Shown: in pieces, positions 1 to 8,482 of the stretch
How positions within the stretch are numbered: the stretch's first letter is position 1
Layout of the letters: every line of letters starts with the position of its first letter
Assembly (NCBI GenBank): GCA_964511215.1
Contig: CAZEER010000022.1
Location: forward strand, 1 to 33,222
DNA: 33,222 nt
Direction: 5' to 3'
Source: CAZEER01 sp964511215
GTDB lineage: Bacteria > Fidelibacterota > Marinisomatia > Marinisomatales > UBA1611
The notes under the pieces: model-generated
Databases searched by the model: none
What the model saw: only the letters and a program-made list of their open reading frames with translations
What the model was told of the DNA's origin: nothing
Program-made: the position numbers and the translations under genes

Positions 1-1
1 T

Positions 2-451
2 CCAGATATAAAACCTGGTAAACCTGAAGAGGTCACGAACCTAGTAGAACTGAAAGCACTTGTCCAGTCTTATCTAGATGAGGGACCAGACACTGACGTT
101 GCTGAGGGATTGGTAGATTTAATTAACCTAATGGCAGAAGCTGATGATGAAGTAACTGTAGAGGAAGCAATGGCAGTAGCAGAGTTTACTGGAATGATTG
201 CCCATTATGTGAGCTCCGAAAAAGGTGGAGATATAGAGATGTATGAAGTTAATATTGTGCCACAGGGTGATGAACAAATGGAGGCCGTACGTGAATTATT
301 GCCTGAGTTGAATATTGTAAAAGATCGTGGGGGACAGGTGTTTAAGGTTGGAAAATATTTTTCTGAAGACTATGCAGAAGCTGTATGTAAAAAATATATT
401 TCACTCGGTCTTTATTCGGGAACAACTAAAATAAATGTGACACCTGAATAA
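2..451 (+). CDS. Partial protein (5' end missing), possible TerB-like segment plus SPOR-like C-terminus
   Basis: The reading frame is open from base 2 to the TAA at 449-451, so the gene begins outside the window; the TTG at 110 is unlikely to be the true start because the upstream codons read as normal protein. The first ~75 visible residues are acidic and helical, with LINLMAEADDEVTVEEAM, which loosely resembles the acidic helix-loop-helix repeats of TerB-like proteins. The last ~70 residues look like a SPOR-type alpha/beta fold: a YEVNIVP strand, an acidic helix, then FKVGKYFSEDYAEAVCKKY, like the 'VG-F-...-A-...-L' pattern of peptidoglycan-binding SPOR domains. Both assignments are by eye and weak. 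If the SPOR call is right, the protein would act at the envelope. It lies 90 bases before the CapK-like gene on the same strand. Confidence 0.55.
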   Translation, partial: PDIKPGKPEEVTNLVELKALVQSYLDEGPDTDVAEGLVDLINLMAEADDEVTVEEAMAVAEFTGMIAHYVSSEKGGDIEMYEVNIVPQGDEQMEAVRELLPELNIVKDRGGQVFKVGKYFSEDYAEAVCKKYISLGLYSGTTKINVTPE

Positions 452-541
452 TCTGAGTTTTATAGTTTTTAAAATTAGTAAACCAAATTATAAAGTAGTG
501 AGCTTTATTATATCTATTTTATCAATAAAAATCATCACTTC

Positions 542-1870
542 ATGTACCCGTACATTATAAAAAAAATTATTCTACCTGTAAGTGATAGGTTACTTGGATT
601 ATCTGTAAATAATGAACTAAAAAAGAATAGATATATTCAATGGCGCTCCCGGAAAGAGTTGGAGATTATGCAAACAAAAAACCTGAAAAATATTCTGTTG
701 CATAGCGCAAAAAATGTCCCATATTACAAAAAAATATTTACTGAGCATGGTCTTGAAATCGATGAAAATATTTTTAGGGATTTTAAAAATATTCCTTTTT
801 TAACCAAGAGTCTAATAAAAGACAATTTACCTGATAATATCATAGATAAAACGATTAAGATATATTCAAAAGATAATACTAGTGGCTCATCGGGGCATCA
901 ATGTGTATTTTATCATGACAGGCTAGCATATTCAAAACATATTGCAATACAATCACTCTGGTGGGAATGGTCAGGGTTTCGTTTCGGTGAAAAGGTGTTA
1001 CAGACTGGTATGACAACTCAAAGAGGTATTGCTAAAGCAATAAAAGATAAAATATTTCAAGTTAACTATACCCAAGCTTTTTTAATGGATCATAGGACTA
1101 TTAAAAAAAATCTTCAACATTTTAGGAATAAGAAAAATATTTATTTCATGGGCTATGCTTCATCATTATTTACCTATGCACAGTTTGCGGATGAATCAAA
1201 TATTAATGATGTTAGATTTAATGCGGTTGTTTCATGGGGTGATAAAATGTTTCCCCATTATCGTGATTTAATTGAAAGGACATTTAAAACAAAAGTCTTT
1301 GACACATATGGTGCAGCAGAAGGACTGATGATTGCAGCGGAATGTGAAGAACATAATTATCATATTATGACTCATCACGTTTTGATAGAGATTCTAGATC
1401 AAAATGGAGAAGAGGTAAAAGATGGTGAAATTGGAGAAGTTTTTGTTACGCGCTTGGATAATTACTTAATGCCTCTAATTAGATATCGGATAGGTGACTT
1501 GGCAGTAAGATCAAGTCAAGATAAGAAATGTCCGTGTGGACGTAATTTCCCTATGATTGAAAAAATTGTTGGAAGAGATACTGATATAGTTTTTACTCCA
1601 CGTGGAAAAGCATTAATTGTTCATTTTTTTACAGGAATTTTTGAACATATCCCTGAGATAAAACAATTTCAGGTTGTGCAAAATATTAATGGTGGTGATA
1701 TTGAAATCAGATATATTAAAGCAAATGATTTTTCATTTTCAATTTTAAAAAAAACTCAGGAAAAGATGTATAAAAAAGCAGGAGAAGAATTTCCTCTTTT
1801 TTTTAATCCAGTTGAAAATATTGAGTCATCTCCTTCAGGTAAACCGCAGATAGTAATGAGGAATTATTAA
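542..1870 (+). CDS. Phenylacetate-CoA ligase-like / CapK-family adenylate-forming enzyme
   Basis: This 442-residue protein belongs to the ANL adenylate-forming superfamily, close to PaaK and CapK. Visible core motifs are the Ser/Gly-rich nucleotide loop TSGSSG (residues 113-118), YGAAEG (256-261), RYRIGD (314-319) and a Cys-Pro-Cys-Gly-Arg segment (330-334) common in PaaK-like proteins, followed by a GRDTD hinge region near residue 347. Family members activate a carboxylic acid with ATP and usually pass it to CoA; CapK-type members often lie in capsule or polysaccharide loci and their substrates are mostly unknown. No phenylacetate catabolism genes are nearby, so a true PaaK role is unlikely. 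A poly-gamma-glutamate module lies 30 kb downstream, but a link is speculative. The ATG start has no clear Shine-Dalgarno sequence. The length is normal for the family. Confidence 0.85.
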   Translation: MYPYIIKKIILPVSDRLLGLSVNNELKKNRYIQWRSRKELEIMQTKNLKNILLHSAKNVPYYKKIFTEHGLEIDENIFRDFKNIPFLTKSLIKDNLPDNIIDKTIKIYSKDNTSGSSGHQCVFYHDRLAYSKHIAIQSLWWEWSGFRFGEKVLQTGMTTQRGIAKAIKDKIFQVNYTQAFLMDHRTIKKNLQHFRNKKNIYFMGYASSLFTYAQFADESNINDVRFNAVVSWGDKMFPHYRDLIERTFKTKVFDTYGAAEGLMIAAECEEHNYHIMTHHVLIEILDQNGEEVKDGEIGEVFVTRLDNYLMPLIRYRIGDLAVRSSQDKKCPCGRNFPMIEKIVGRDTDIVFTPRGKALIVHFFTGIFEHIPEIKQFQVVQNINGGDIEIRYIKANDFSFSILKKTQEKMYKKAGEEFPLFFNPVENIESSPSGKPQIVMRNY

Positions 1871-1913
1871 ATAATCTTCTATTATGAAGATTATAGATTA
1901 ATAACCGTTTTTT
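1864..1913 (+). terminator. Likely intrinsic terminator of the CapK-like gene
   Basis: A 9-bp perfect stem (ATAATCTTC at 1871-1879 with GAAGATTAT at 1886-1894, 6-base loop) is extended by a second arm (TTATTAA at 1864-1870 with TTAATAA at 1898-1904) across a 3-base bulge. A T-run follows at 1908-1913. The outer arm overlaps the stop codon of the preceding gene. The stem is AT-rich and the T-run is separated from it by a few bases, so termination may be inefficient. Confidence 0.5.
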
Positions 1914-2030
1914 ATATTTATTCTTTTGTAAACCACAAGTGTTATATTCAATTTATTTTGGTTGATTATAAAATAGGAATGGATTAAAAATGTACTAGTA
2001 TCCTTTATGGATGAAGGAATAGGGTTACTA
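1914..2030. other. Intergenic region between convergent genes
   Basis: This is the remainder of the gap between the CapK-like gene and the convergent 3' end of pntB. It is AT-rich with no ORF of note. On the minus strand just past pntB, a broken stem (TACTA/TAGTA arms at 2026-2030 and 1996-2000, AAGGA/TCCTT arms at 2014-2018 and 2001-2005) is followed by a short T-run (complement of 1986-1990). It could be a weak terminator for the transhydrogenase operon, but the pairing has an asymmetric internal loop and I am not confident in it. Confidence 0.3.
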
Positions 2031-3398
2031 TTAAAGTTCTTTTAAATCTTTAAGTAGTTGTTGGAGCATGTCTTTGGCGTCCCCAAAAACCATAATTGAA
2101 TTATCAAAACCAAATAATTCGTTTTGAATGCCAGCAAATCCAGTATTCATTGTGCGTTTATTTATAATAACAGTACGTGATTTATCTACATCAAGAATGG
2201 GCATACCATAGATTGGTGATGACGTATCATGTCTTGCCGCAGGATTAACAACATCATTGGCTCCTAAGACCAATGATACATCACAGTCTTCAAATTCTGA
2301 ATTTATTTCATCAAGATCTTTTAGTTGCTCATAGGGTATATTTGCTTCTGCCAGTAGGACATTCATATGACCCGGCATGCGTCCTGCCACTGGGTGAATA
2401 GCATAAAGCACTTTTTTATTTTTGTTTTCTAAAAATTCGGCTACCTCACGTACTGCATGTTGGGCCTGCGCAACGGCTAACCCATACCCTGGAACAACAA
2501 TAACTTTTTCAGCTGCATCAAAAATCATTGCAGCTTCCTCAGTTGAATAGCTTTTGATATTAATTTGTTTATCAGAAGTAGAACCGGAAGCCTCTTGTTC
2601 AAGACCGACTGCTCCAAAGATAACATTTGCGAGTGAGCGGTTCATACCTTTGCACATTATATTTGTAAGGATGATCCCGGATGCACCTACCAACGCGCCA
2701 GCTATAATTAAACCATTGTTCATGAGTACAAAACCAGTTGCTGCTGCAGCGATTCCAGAATAAGAATTTAACAGTGATATAACAACAGGCATATCAGCAC
2801 CGCCTATAGGAATAGTAAGTGTAATGCCAAGGAGAGCAGATATAGCTATTACACCATAGAAGTAATTCATATTAGGATTTTGAACAATAAGAAACCCAAT
2901 CACAATAAGGATTAATGCTAAGATTGCATTAATTAATTGCTGAGCTGGGAAAACAACAGGCTGGCCACTGATAAAACCTTGGAGCTTTCCAAAAGCTATA
3001 AAGCTACCTGTAAATGTCAGGGTACCTATAAAGATAGAAACAATGATTGTAGCTATTGTAAATGTTGTTATTTCACCTGTTTTAAGAAATTCTGATGCAG
3101 CTATTAGTGCAGATGCGCCACCACCAAATCCATTGAAGATTGCAACCATCTGAGGCATCTGAGTCATCTCTACCTTGGTAGCAAATATTACGCCAATAAG
3201 TGCCCCAATTATTATTCCAATACCAATTATTTGAAAGTCAAGTTGATCATAATAAATCAGAGTAGCAATTATTGCAATAAACATACCAAAAGTGGCAATT
3301 GAGTTTCCTGATCTCGCTGTTTTTGGGTGGCTTAGTTTTTTAATCCCTAATATGAAGAATACAGATGCAAGTACGTAGGCAATATTTGAAAAATCCAT
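2031..3398 (-). CDS. pntB: NAD(P) transhydrogenase subunit beta
   Basis: This 455-residue protein is the beta subunit of proton-translocating NAD(P) transhydrogenase, which uses the proton gradient to move hydride from NADH to NADP+ at the inner membrane. About 270 N-terminal residues form repeated hydrophobic helices (domain II). The C-terminal ~170 residues are the NADP(H)-binding domain III, with the characteristic segments GYGLAVAQAQ, HPVAGRMPGHMNVLLAEA, LGANDVVNPAAR and INKRTMNTGFAG. The length is close to that of well-known PntB proteins. It is the last gene of a minus-strand operon, 9 bases after pntAB, with the usual order for split-alpha transhydrogenases. The protein should supply NADPH for biosynthesis. 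No missing key segment was seen. Confidence 0.96.
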   Translation of the reverse strand: MDFSNIAYVLASVFFILGIKKLSHPKTARSGNSIATFGMFIAIIATLIYYDQLDFQIIGIGIIIGALIGVIFATKVEMTQMPQMVAIFNGFGGGASALIAASEFLKTGEITTFTIATIIVSIFIGTLTFTGSFIAFGKLQGFISGQPVVFPAQQLINAILALILIVIGFLIVQNPNMNYFYGVIAISALLGITLTIPIGGADMPVVISLLNSYSGIAAAATGFVLMNNGLIIAGALVGASGIILTNIMCKGMNRSLANVIFGAVGLEQEASGSTSDKQINIKSYSTEEAAMIFDAAEKVIVVPGYGLAVAQAQHAVREVAEFLENKNKKVLYAIHPVAGRMPGHMNVLLAEANIPYEQLKDLDEINSEFEDCDVSLVLGANDVVNPAARHDTSSPIYGMPILDVDKSRTVIINKRTMNTGFAGIQNELFGFDNSIMVFGDAKDMLQQLLKDLKEL

Positions 3399-3407
3399 AA
3401 TTATATA

Positions 3408-3677
3408 TTATTTACGTTTAAACATTTTTAGCATTCGATCTGTTACCATAAATCCTCCAACTACATTTACGGTTGCAAAGATGACAGCAATAAGTCCTAG
3501 ATATGTACCAATACCACCACCAATTTTTGTAGAAATTATTGCACCTACAATGGCAATACCTGAAATGGCATTAGAGCCACTCATCAGGGGTGTATGAAGA
3601 GTAGGTGGAACCTTAGTAATAATCTCGAAGCCCACAAATATTGCAAGAATAAAAACTGTGAGTATATTTATATCCAT
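3408..3677 (-). CDS. pntAB: NAD(P) transhydrogenase subunit alpha, part 2 (membrane segment)
   Basis: This small 89-residue membrane protein has three hydrophobic segments and carries the sequence PTLHTPLMSGSNAISGI (from about residue 26), typical of the alpha-subunit membrane helices of proton-translocating transhydrogenase. With the helices of PntB it forms the proton channel. In enterobacteria this piece is fused to the NAD-binding domain; here it is a separate gene, as in Rhodospirillum-type enzymes. It sits 8 bases after pntAA and 9 bases before pntB, so translation is probably coupled. It is somewhat shorter than some relatives but the conserved block is intact. Confidence 0.93.
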   Translation of the reverse strand: MDINILTVFILAIFVGFEIITKVPPTLHTPLMSGSNAISGIAIVGAIISTKIGGGIGTYLGLIAVIFATVNVVGGFMVTDRMLKMFKRK

Positions 3678-3685
3678 ATGGGTAA

Positions 3686-4819
3686 CTAAATGTTTATGCT
3701 TTGTTTTGTAGGCCCATGTGTTATCTCTCCTTTATGAGAGTACATTGCACCTGAAATTATTTCATCCTCCAGATCGAGATTCAGTTTACCATCCTTCACC
3801 ATATAAGTTAAAAATGATGTAATATTTTTCGCGTAAAGTTCACTAGCATGTACTGGCATAGTACCTGGAATATTCGAAGTACCATCTATAATTACTTTGT
3901 TGTGTTCTATGATATTATCCTTTTTAGTTAGTTCACAGTTTCCACCATTTTCTGATGCTAGGTCCATTATAATTGAACCAGGCTTCATAGCGTCAACCAT
4001 GGTAGTAGGTATTAGTAATGGAGCGGGTCGACCTGGAATCAAAGCTGTAGTAATAACAATGTCAGAGTGACTTATATGCTCGTGGATGAGTTGCTGTTGC
4101 TTTTGTTTATACTCATCTGATGTATCTTTTGCATAACCACCTTCACCTACTCCTTCATCTGCATTAGACTCAACTTCAATAAATTTTGCACCAAGCGACT
4201 CAACTTGCTCTTTAACTATAGGACGTACATCAAAAGCCTCAACCTGAGCGCCAAGTCTCTTTGCAGTTGCAATAGCCTGGAGCCCAGCAACTCCAGCACC
4301 AAGGACTAAAACTTTTGCCGGTCGAATAGTTCCTGCGGCTGTCATTAAGAGAGGCATATAAACACCTAATCGGGAGGCTGCAAGTAGCACAGCTTTATAA
4401 CCAGCAATATTAGCCTGAGAAGACAAAGCATCCATTTTTTGTGCTAATGTTGTTCTGGGAATAAGGTGCATCGAGAATCCTGTGACATGACTATCCTTAA
4501 CTGTCTTCACAATTTCTGTCTCACGCGTTGTTTGACAAAATGAGATCAAAATAGAATTAGGTTTTAAGAGTAGGATTTGATCGATAGATGGTGCCAGTAC
4601 CTTTAGGGTAATATCTGCATCTGATAAAAGTTTATTCGTTGACTCAAAAATAGTCGCACCAGCATTTTTATAATCCTGATCTGATATAAAAGAGCCAGCA
4701 CCTGCATTAGACTCCACATTTACTGCAAGTCCACTCTTGATAAGTTCCTTAACAGTTCCAGGAGTACACGCGACTCGAGATTCAAATTCATCACGATCTT
4801 TAAGTATTGCTACAATCAT
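3686..4819 (-). CDS. pntAA: NAD(P) transhydrogenase subunit alpha, part 1 (NAD(H)-binding)
   Basis: This 377-residue soluble protein is domain I of transhydrogenase, which binds NAD(H) and delivers hydride to the NADP site of PntB. It resembles alanine dehydrogenase. The mobile RQD loop known from the Rhodospirillum enzyme is visible with correct spacing (R122, Q127, D130), followed by SSQANIAGYKAVL. The Rossmann glycine motif GAGVAG is at 174-179 with the acidic end of the second strand at EAFDVRP (about 194-200). The ending is a clean TAG 8 bases before pntAB, so no alpha fusion exists. It is the first gene of the minus-strand operon and diverges from the beta-helix gene at 4938 across a 118-base gap that must hold its promoter; I could not pick a convincing one. 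Confidence 0.96.
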   Translation of the reverse strand: MIVAILKDRDEFESRVACTPGTVKELIKSGLAVNVESNAGAGSFISDQDYKNAGATIFESTNKLLSDADITLKVLAPSIDQILLLKPNSILISFCQTTRETEIVKTVKDSHVTGFSMHLIPRTTLAQKMDALSSQANIAGYKAVLLAASRLGVYMPLLMTAAGTIRPAKVLVLGAGVAGLQAIATAKRLGAQVEAFDVRPIVKEQVESLGAKFIEVESNADEGVGEGGYAKDTSDEYKQKQQQLIHEHISHSDIVITTALIPGRPAPLLIPTTMVDAMKPGSIIMDLASENGGNCELTKKDNIIEHNKVIIDGTSNIPGTMPVHASELYAKNITSFLTYMVKDGKLNLDLEDEIISGAMYSHKGEITHGPTKQSINI

Positions 4820-4937
4820 AAACGTTTCTATATAAACCCTGAAAGAAGGCGCGTAATTTAGTTATGAAATACTAAACTTCATCACTGAAATATTGGATTT
4901 AATGATATAAGTTTGCTCCCCTTAATATAATGTTTTA
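4820..4937. other. Divergent intergenic region with a possible Bacteroidetes-type -7 element
   Basis: This 118-base gap separates pntAA (minus) from the beta-helix gene (plus), so it should hold two promoters. On the plus strand TAAGTTTG at 4908-4915 fits the Bacteroidetes-type -7 consensus TAnnTTTG, but I find no matching -33 element at the expected distance. TATAAT at 4926-4931 is too close to the ATG at 4938 for a normal leader. No convincing minus-strand promoter was found, and there is no Shine-Dalgarno sequence before 4938. Confidence 0.25.
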
Positions 4938-7613
4938 ATGATTAAAAAGATTTCTATAGCAATACTGTTCTGTTGTACTATTAAAAATGCAGAAACATTT
5001 TATGTCCCAGAAGATTTTAATACCATTCAGAGCGCGATCAATTCTTCAGCTAATGGTGACTCAATATTAGTAAGTCCTGGTTTCTATACAGAAACAATTA
5101 ATTTTATGGGCAAATCCATTGTGATATCATCTCTGTATCTTCTTGAAAGTGATTCACTCATAATTGGATCAACCATTATAGATGCTGAAAACAGTGGAAG
5201 TGTCGTTACTTTTTCTAGCGGCGAAGATTCATTGTCTCAACTCCATGGATTTACACTGCAGGGTGGTGCCGGAAATGAAGAAGATCCTGATGATAATGGG
5301 TCATTCTATAACTACGGAGGTGGTATTTATTGTTTTAACAGTGATCCAATAATTAGAGACTGTATCATTCAAAACAATATCGCAAATGAAGGAGGAGGGG
5401 GAGGCATATTCTGCTATAATTCTTCTCCAATTTTATCTGGTTGTACAATAACCAATAATTTGACAGATGATGTTGGTGGTGGATTGTATTGTCGAGCAGG
5501 ATCAAGTCCCAATCTTTTTAATTGTATCTTTTTTGGCAATACTGCTGAATTTGGGGCTGGTTGTTATCTAAGGAATGAATCAATACCAACAATGGAATAT
5601 GTAACATTTACGCAAAATATTGCAAATAATTCAGGCGGTGGAATTGGCCTTAAGGATGATGCTGATTTACAGGGGAATCATATATTTATTACTGAGAATA
5701 TTGCTGAAGGTTTGGGGGGTGGATTATATGTCAATAATGCTGATCCTCAGATATCATATTCCTTAATTGCAGATAATATATCAAGCTCAGGAGCAGGAGC
5801 ATATATACGAAATACCTCCATTGTCGATTTTACAAATCTTACTATAGCAAATAATAGTGCTGGCCTCTACGGCAACGGTGTTTACATGCGCGATAATGTT
5901 ACTGTTAATTTATTAAATACAATTATATGGGGTAATAGTTCAAGCCAAATTTATTTTAGATCAGAAGGAACCGAAGTTGAGTTGAGTGTTTTTTATAGCC
6001 TGGTTCAAGATGGAGAAGATGGTATCGAAAGTAATGAAAATGGCGATATAAACTGGGGAACAGGGAATTTAGATGGAGAACCTTACTTTTGTTCAGCAGA
6101 TAATTACTATATTCGTGAAAATTCACCATGTATAGATGGCGGATCAAGCGGCGGATTAGTCGGTTGCTTTGATGTTGGCTGTGGACCAGTTAATCTAGGA
6201 CCCGTCTGGTATGTTGATATAAATGGTGATAATGCAAATGATGGTAGCCTGGATGCACCTTTTGGGACTATATCCAGAGCAATTAATGCTTCTTCAGATA
6301 ATGGAGATACTATTCGTCTTTACCCTGGAGTTTATACAGAAGAGATAGATTTTAATGATAAAGATATTGTCCTTGAGTCTCGAGCATTTGAGATAGATAA
6401 TCCAAACCTAATATCAGAGACATATTTTGGTTCTGGCCCAGTTGGAGGTACCTGCTTAATACTTAGTGGAGCATCTAACAACAATGTAACTATCAGAGGG
6501 TTATCTTTTCGTGGAGGATCTGATCCATTCGGAGGTGGAATTGTTGTTACTAATTGTTCTCCTACATTTTCAGATATTATTATCGAGGGTAATAACGCTG
6601 AAATTGGGGGAGGAATATATATCGCTGATTCAGACGCAATCTTAAAAAATTCGACCATTAGAAATAATAGCGCAAATCTCGGTGGTGGGATTTATATATC
6701 TAACGGAGACCCTATTTTTGAAAATACAACCGTGGAATCTAATGTAGCATATTGGGGTGGTGGACTATATATAGATTCTGCTTCTCTTAGTATTGAAGGT
6801 TGTAAGATCAAACAAAATGATGCATTTATTGAGGGTGCTGGATTATATCAGAATGGAGGGGTATGCGAGGTGGAGTGGACATCATTTGAAAATAATAATG
6901 GCTATGATTATGGAGGTGCGATTGTTGCTTATCAGGCAACTTTAGATTTAAGCCAAATGACTTTTGCGGGAAACATTGCTGGAATCGGTTCTGTCTTTTC
7001 GTTTCATAGTTCAGTTGTTTCAATTAATAATTCAATTATATGGGGCAATCAGGGGGGTATTTTCTACTGTCCTGCATCAAGTGGATTGACATCTCTTGAA
7101 ATAAATTACTCAGATATTGAAGGCGGGGAAGATATTATTAATTCATTTCCTAATATTTTATTCACCACAGGAGGGGGAATAATCAATGTTGATCCACAAT
7201 ATTGCGATATTGAAAACAATCAATTTAACCTTGAAAATACATCTGTTTGCTTTAGTGCGTCTGACTCTTCAACAGTAATAGGGGCCTATAACTTACCTTG
7301 CGGTGTGTTAGATATATATGAAGAACCAATAACTAATGAGTTTCATTTATTGGATAATTACCCTAACCCATTTAACCCATTTACTACAATCACATATGTC
7401 ATCTCTGATTTTGGCGATTACTCTTTAAGAATTTATAATTTAAATGGCCAATTGGTGAAAATTTTGAGCTCAGGCTATGGTAATCCTGGAAAATATACTA
7501 AAGTGTGGGACAGCACGAATGAAAGTGGTACAAGTGTGGCTAGTGGAGTATACATTTATAGATTAGAAACAAATAACAATATTCTGATAAAAAAAATGAT
7601 GTTAATTAAATAG
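4938..7613 (+). CDS. Secreted double right-handed beta-helix protein with T9SS type-A sorting domain
   Basis: This 891-residue protein starts with a short hydrophobic signal peptide (about residues 1-19). Two parallel beta-helix halves follow. The first (about 20-400) opens with FYVPEDFNTIQSAINSS; the second (about 424-740) opens with WYVDINGDNANDGS, the 'WYV...GnD...GS...PF-TI' entry seen in DUF1565-like helices. Each half has many imperfect ~22-residue coils of the pattern GGGIY...N..P....II..N.A..GG, as in polymorphic outer-membrane-type and pectate-lyase-like folds. The C-terminal ~90 residues (803-891) are a type IX secretion sorting domain starting YPNPFNP at 808 and ending SGVYIYRL...KKMMLIK. 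The protein is therefore predicted to cross the outer membrane by T9SS and remain on the surface or be released. The helix may bind or cleave polysaccharide, but no catalytic residues were identified. Confidence 0.88.
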   Translation: MIKKISIAILFCCTIKNAETFYVPEDFNTIQSAINSSANGDSILVSPGFYTETINFMGKSIVISSLYLLESDSLIIGSTIIDAENSGSVVTFSSGEDSLSQLHGFTLQGGAGNEEDPDDNGSFYNYGGGIYCFNSDPIIRDCIIQNNIANEGGGGGIFCYNSSPILSGCTITNNLTDDVGGGLYCRAGSSPNLFNCIFFGNTAEFGAGCYLRNESIPTMEYVTFTQNIANNSGGGIGLKDDADLQGNHIFITENIAEGLGGGLYVNNADPQISYSLIADNISSSGAGAYIRNTSIVDFTNLTIANNSAGLYGNGVYMRDNVTVNLLNTIIWGNSSSQIYFRSEGTEVELSVFYSLVQDGEDGIESNENGDINWGTGNLDGEPYFCSADNYYIRENSPCIDGGSSGGLVGCFDVGCGPVNLGPVWYVDINGDNANDGSLDAPFGTISRAINASSDNGDTIRLYPGVYTEEIDFNDKDIVLESRAFEIDNPNLISETYFGSGPVGGTCLILSGASNNNVTIRGLSFRGGSDPFGGGIVVTNCSPTFSDIIIEGNNAEIGGGIYIADSDAILKNSTIRNNSANLGGGIYISNGDPIFENTTVESNVAYWGGGLYIDSASLSIEGCKIKQNDAFIEGAGLYQNGGVCEVEWTSFENNNGYDYGGAIVAYQATLDLSQMTFAGNIAGIGSVFSFHSSVVSINNSIIWGNQGGIFYCPASSGLTSLEINYSDIEGGEDIINSFPNILFTTGGGIINVDPQYCDIENNQFNLENTSVCFSASDSSTVIGAYNLPCGVLDIYEEPITNEFHLLDNYPNPFNPFTTITYVISDFGDYSLRIYNLNGQLVKILSSGYGNPGKYTKVWDSTNESGTSVASGVYIYRLETNNNILIKKMMLIK

Positions 7614-7695
7614 TGATTTAACCCACAGTATCATATATTGTTGTTTCCATTATTGGTTTAGGTCTGCGTATATTATACAAGGTGATTACAGAAGC

Positions 7696-8442
7696 ATGGC
7701 TAATCAGAAAATCATAAAATACTTATTCTTAACCATTGTCTTAATGATAAATATTCTCAATGGGCAGGCTATGTCCGACTTTATAGGCCATTGGACAGGT
7801 ATAGAAGATTTAAGCTCACCAACTCTTACTTATGAAAACCGGAATATGTCAATTGTAATAACTGAGGGGGGTGTTAGGGAAGGATTCTATATTTTTACTT
7901 CGTCATCTGATTTTCTTTATAATGATGATTTAGACTGGTCTTATCATTATTTTGGCTTTGATAAAAATCAAAATAATATAATTTTTCTCAGGAGGTTTAT
8001 TACACCTGTTGGAATTATCGGATATGAAGAACTAGTTTATAATTTGACTGAGTGGACAAATGAATATTTTGTAGCAGAATATAGTGCAAGTGATAGAGAT
8101 ACGTACCATCAGATTCGAATGGATATTGATTTGATGGATTTATATGATGTACCTATTCCAACAAACATACATCTAAGTCAGAATTACCCAAACCCATTCA
8201 ATCCAAAAACAACAATAAATGTTTTTATTGATAAGTCTACTATGGGAAATCTTATGGTTTTTAATATTAAAGGGGAAAAAATTCAAACTATACATAGTGG
8301 GATTTTCAATATAGGTGTTTCGAGTTATACATGGGATGGTACAGATTACAATGGTAAGTCTGTCAGTGCAGGAAGCTATATATTCTTTCTAAATATTGGT
8401 GGGAATATGGTTCGATCCCAAAAAATGGTTCTACTTAAATAA
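7696..8442 (+). CDS. Small secreted protein of unknown function with T9SS sorting domain
   Basis: This 248-residue protein has a signal peptide (about 1-25, ending NGQA), a ~130-residue middle that I do not recognise (FIGHWTGIEDLSSP then alternating strands, rich in Tyr, Trp and Asp), and a C-terminal type-A T9SS sorting domain from about residue 160 with YPNPFNPKTTI at 164. The middle has a lipocalin-like opening (GHWTG) and a beta-rich look, which is only an impression. It lies between two other T9SS cargo genes, 82 bases after the first and 40 before the next, so the three may be co-expressed. AAGGTG about 11 bases upstream of the ATG could be the ribosome-binding site. Confidence 0.8.
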   Translation: MANQKIIKYLFLTIVLMINILNGQAMSDFIGHWTGIEDLSSPTLTYENRNMSIVITEGGVREGFYIFTSSSDFLYNDDLDWSYHYFGFDKNQNNIIFLRRFITPVGIIGYEELVYNLTEWTNEYFVAEYSASDRDTYHQIRMDIDLMDLYDVPIPTNIHLSQNYPNPFNPKTTINVFIDKSTMGNLMVFNIKGEKIQTIHSGIFNIGVSSYTWDGTDYNGKSVSAGSYIFFLNIGGNMVRSQKMVLLK

Positions 8443-8482
8443 ATTTACTTTTTGAATTTTTGAGGTGCCTTAATTTCTGATT

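Noticed and set aside
542..1870. Genuine phenylacetate degradation enzyme (PaaK)
   Set aside because: No other paa catabolic gene is near, and the N-terminal region looks like CapK-type members from envelope loci, so only the broader family is called.
2554..2763. 69-residue plus-strand ORF inside pntB
   Set aside because: It is antisense to the well-conserved NADP-binding region of pntB, has no ribosome-binding site and no recognisable protein features.
4926..4931. TATAAT as the promoter of the beta-helix gene
   Set aside because: It ends 6 bases before the ATG, leaving no room for a start site and leader, and there is no -35 element at proper spacing.
4938..7613. DNA-level tandem repeat or CRISPR-like array within the beta-helix gene
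   Set aside because: The periodicity is at protein level (beta-helix coils) with divergent codons; there are no exact repeats with unique spacers.
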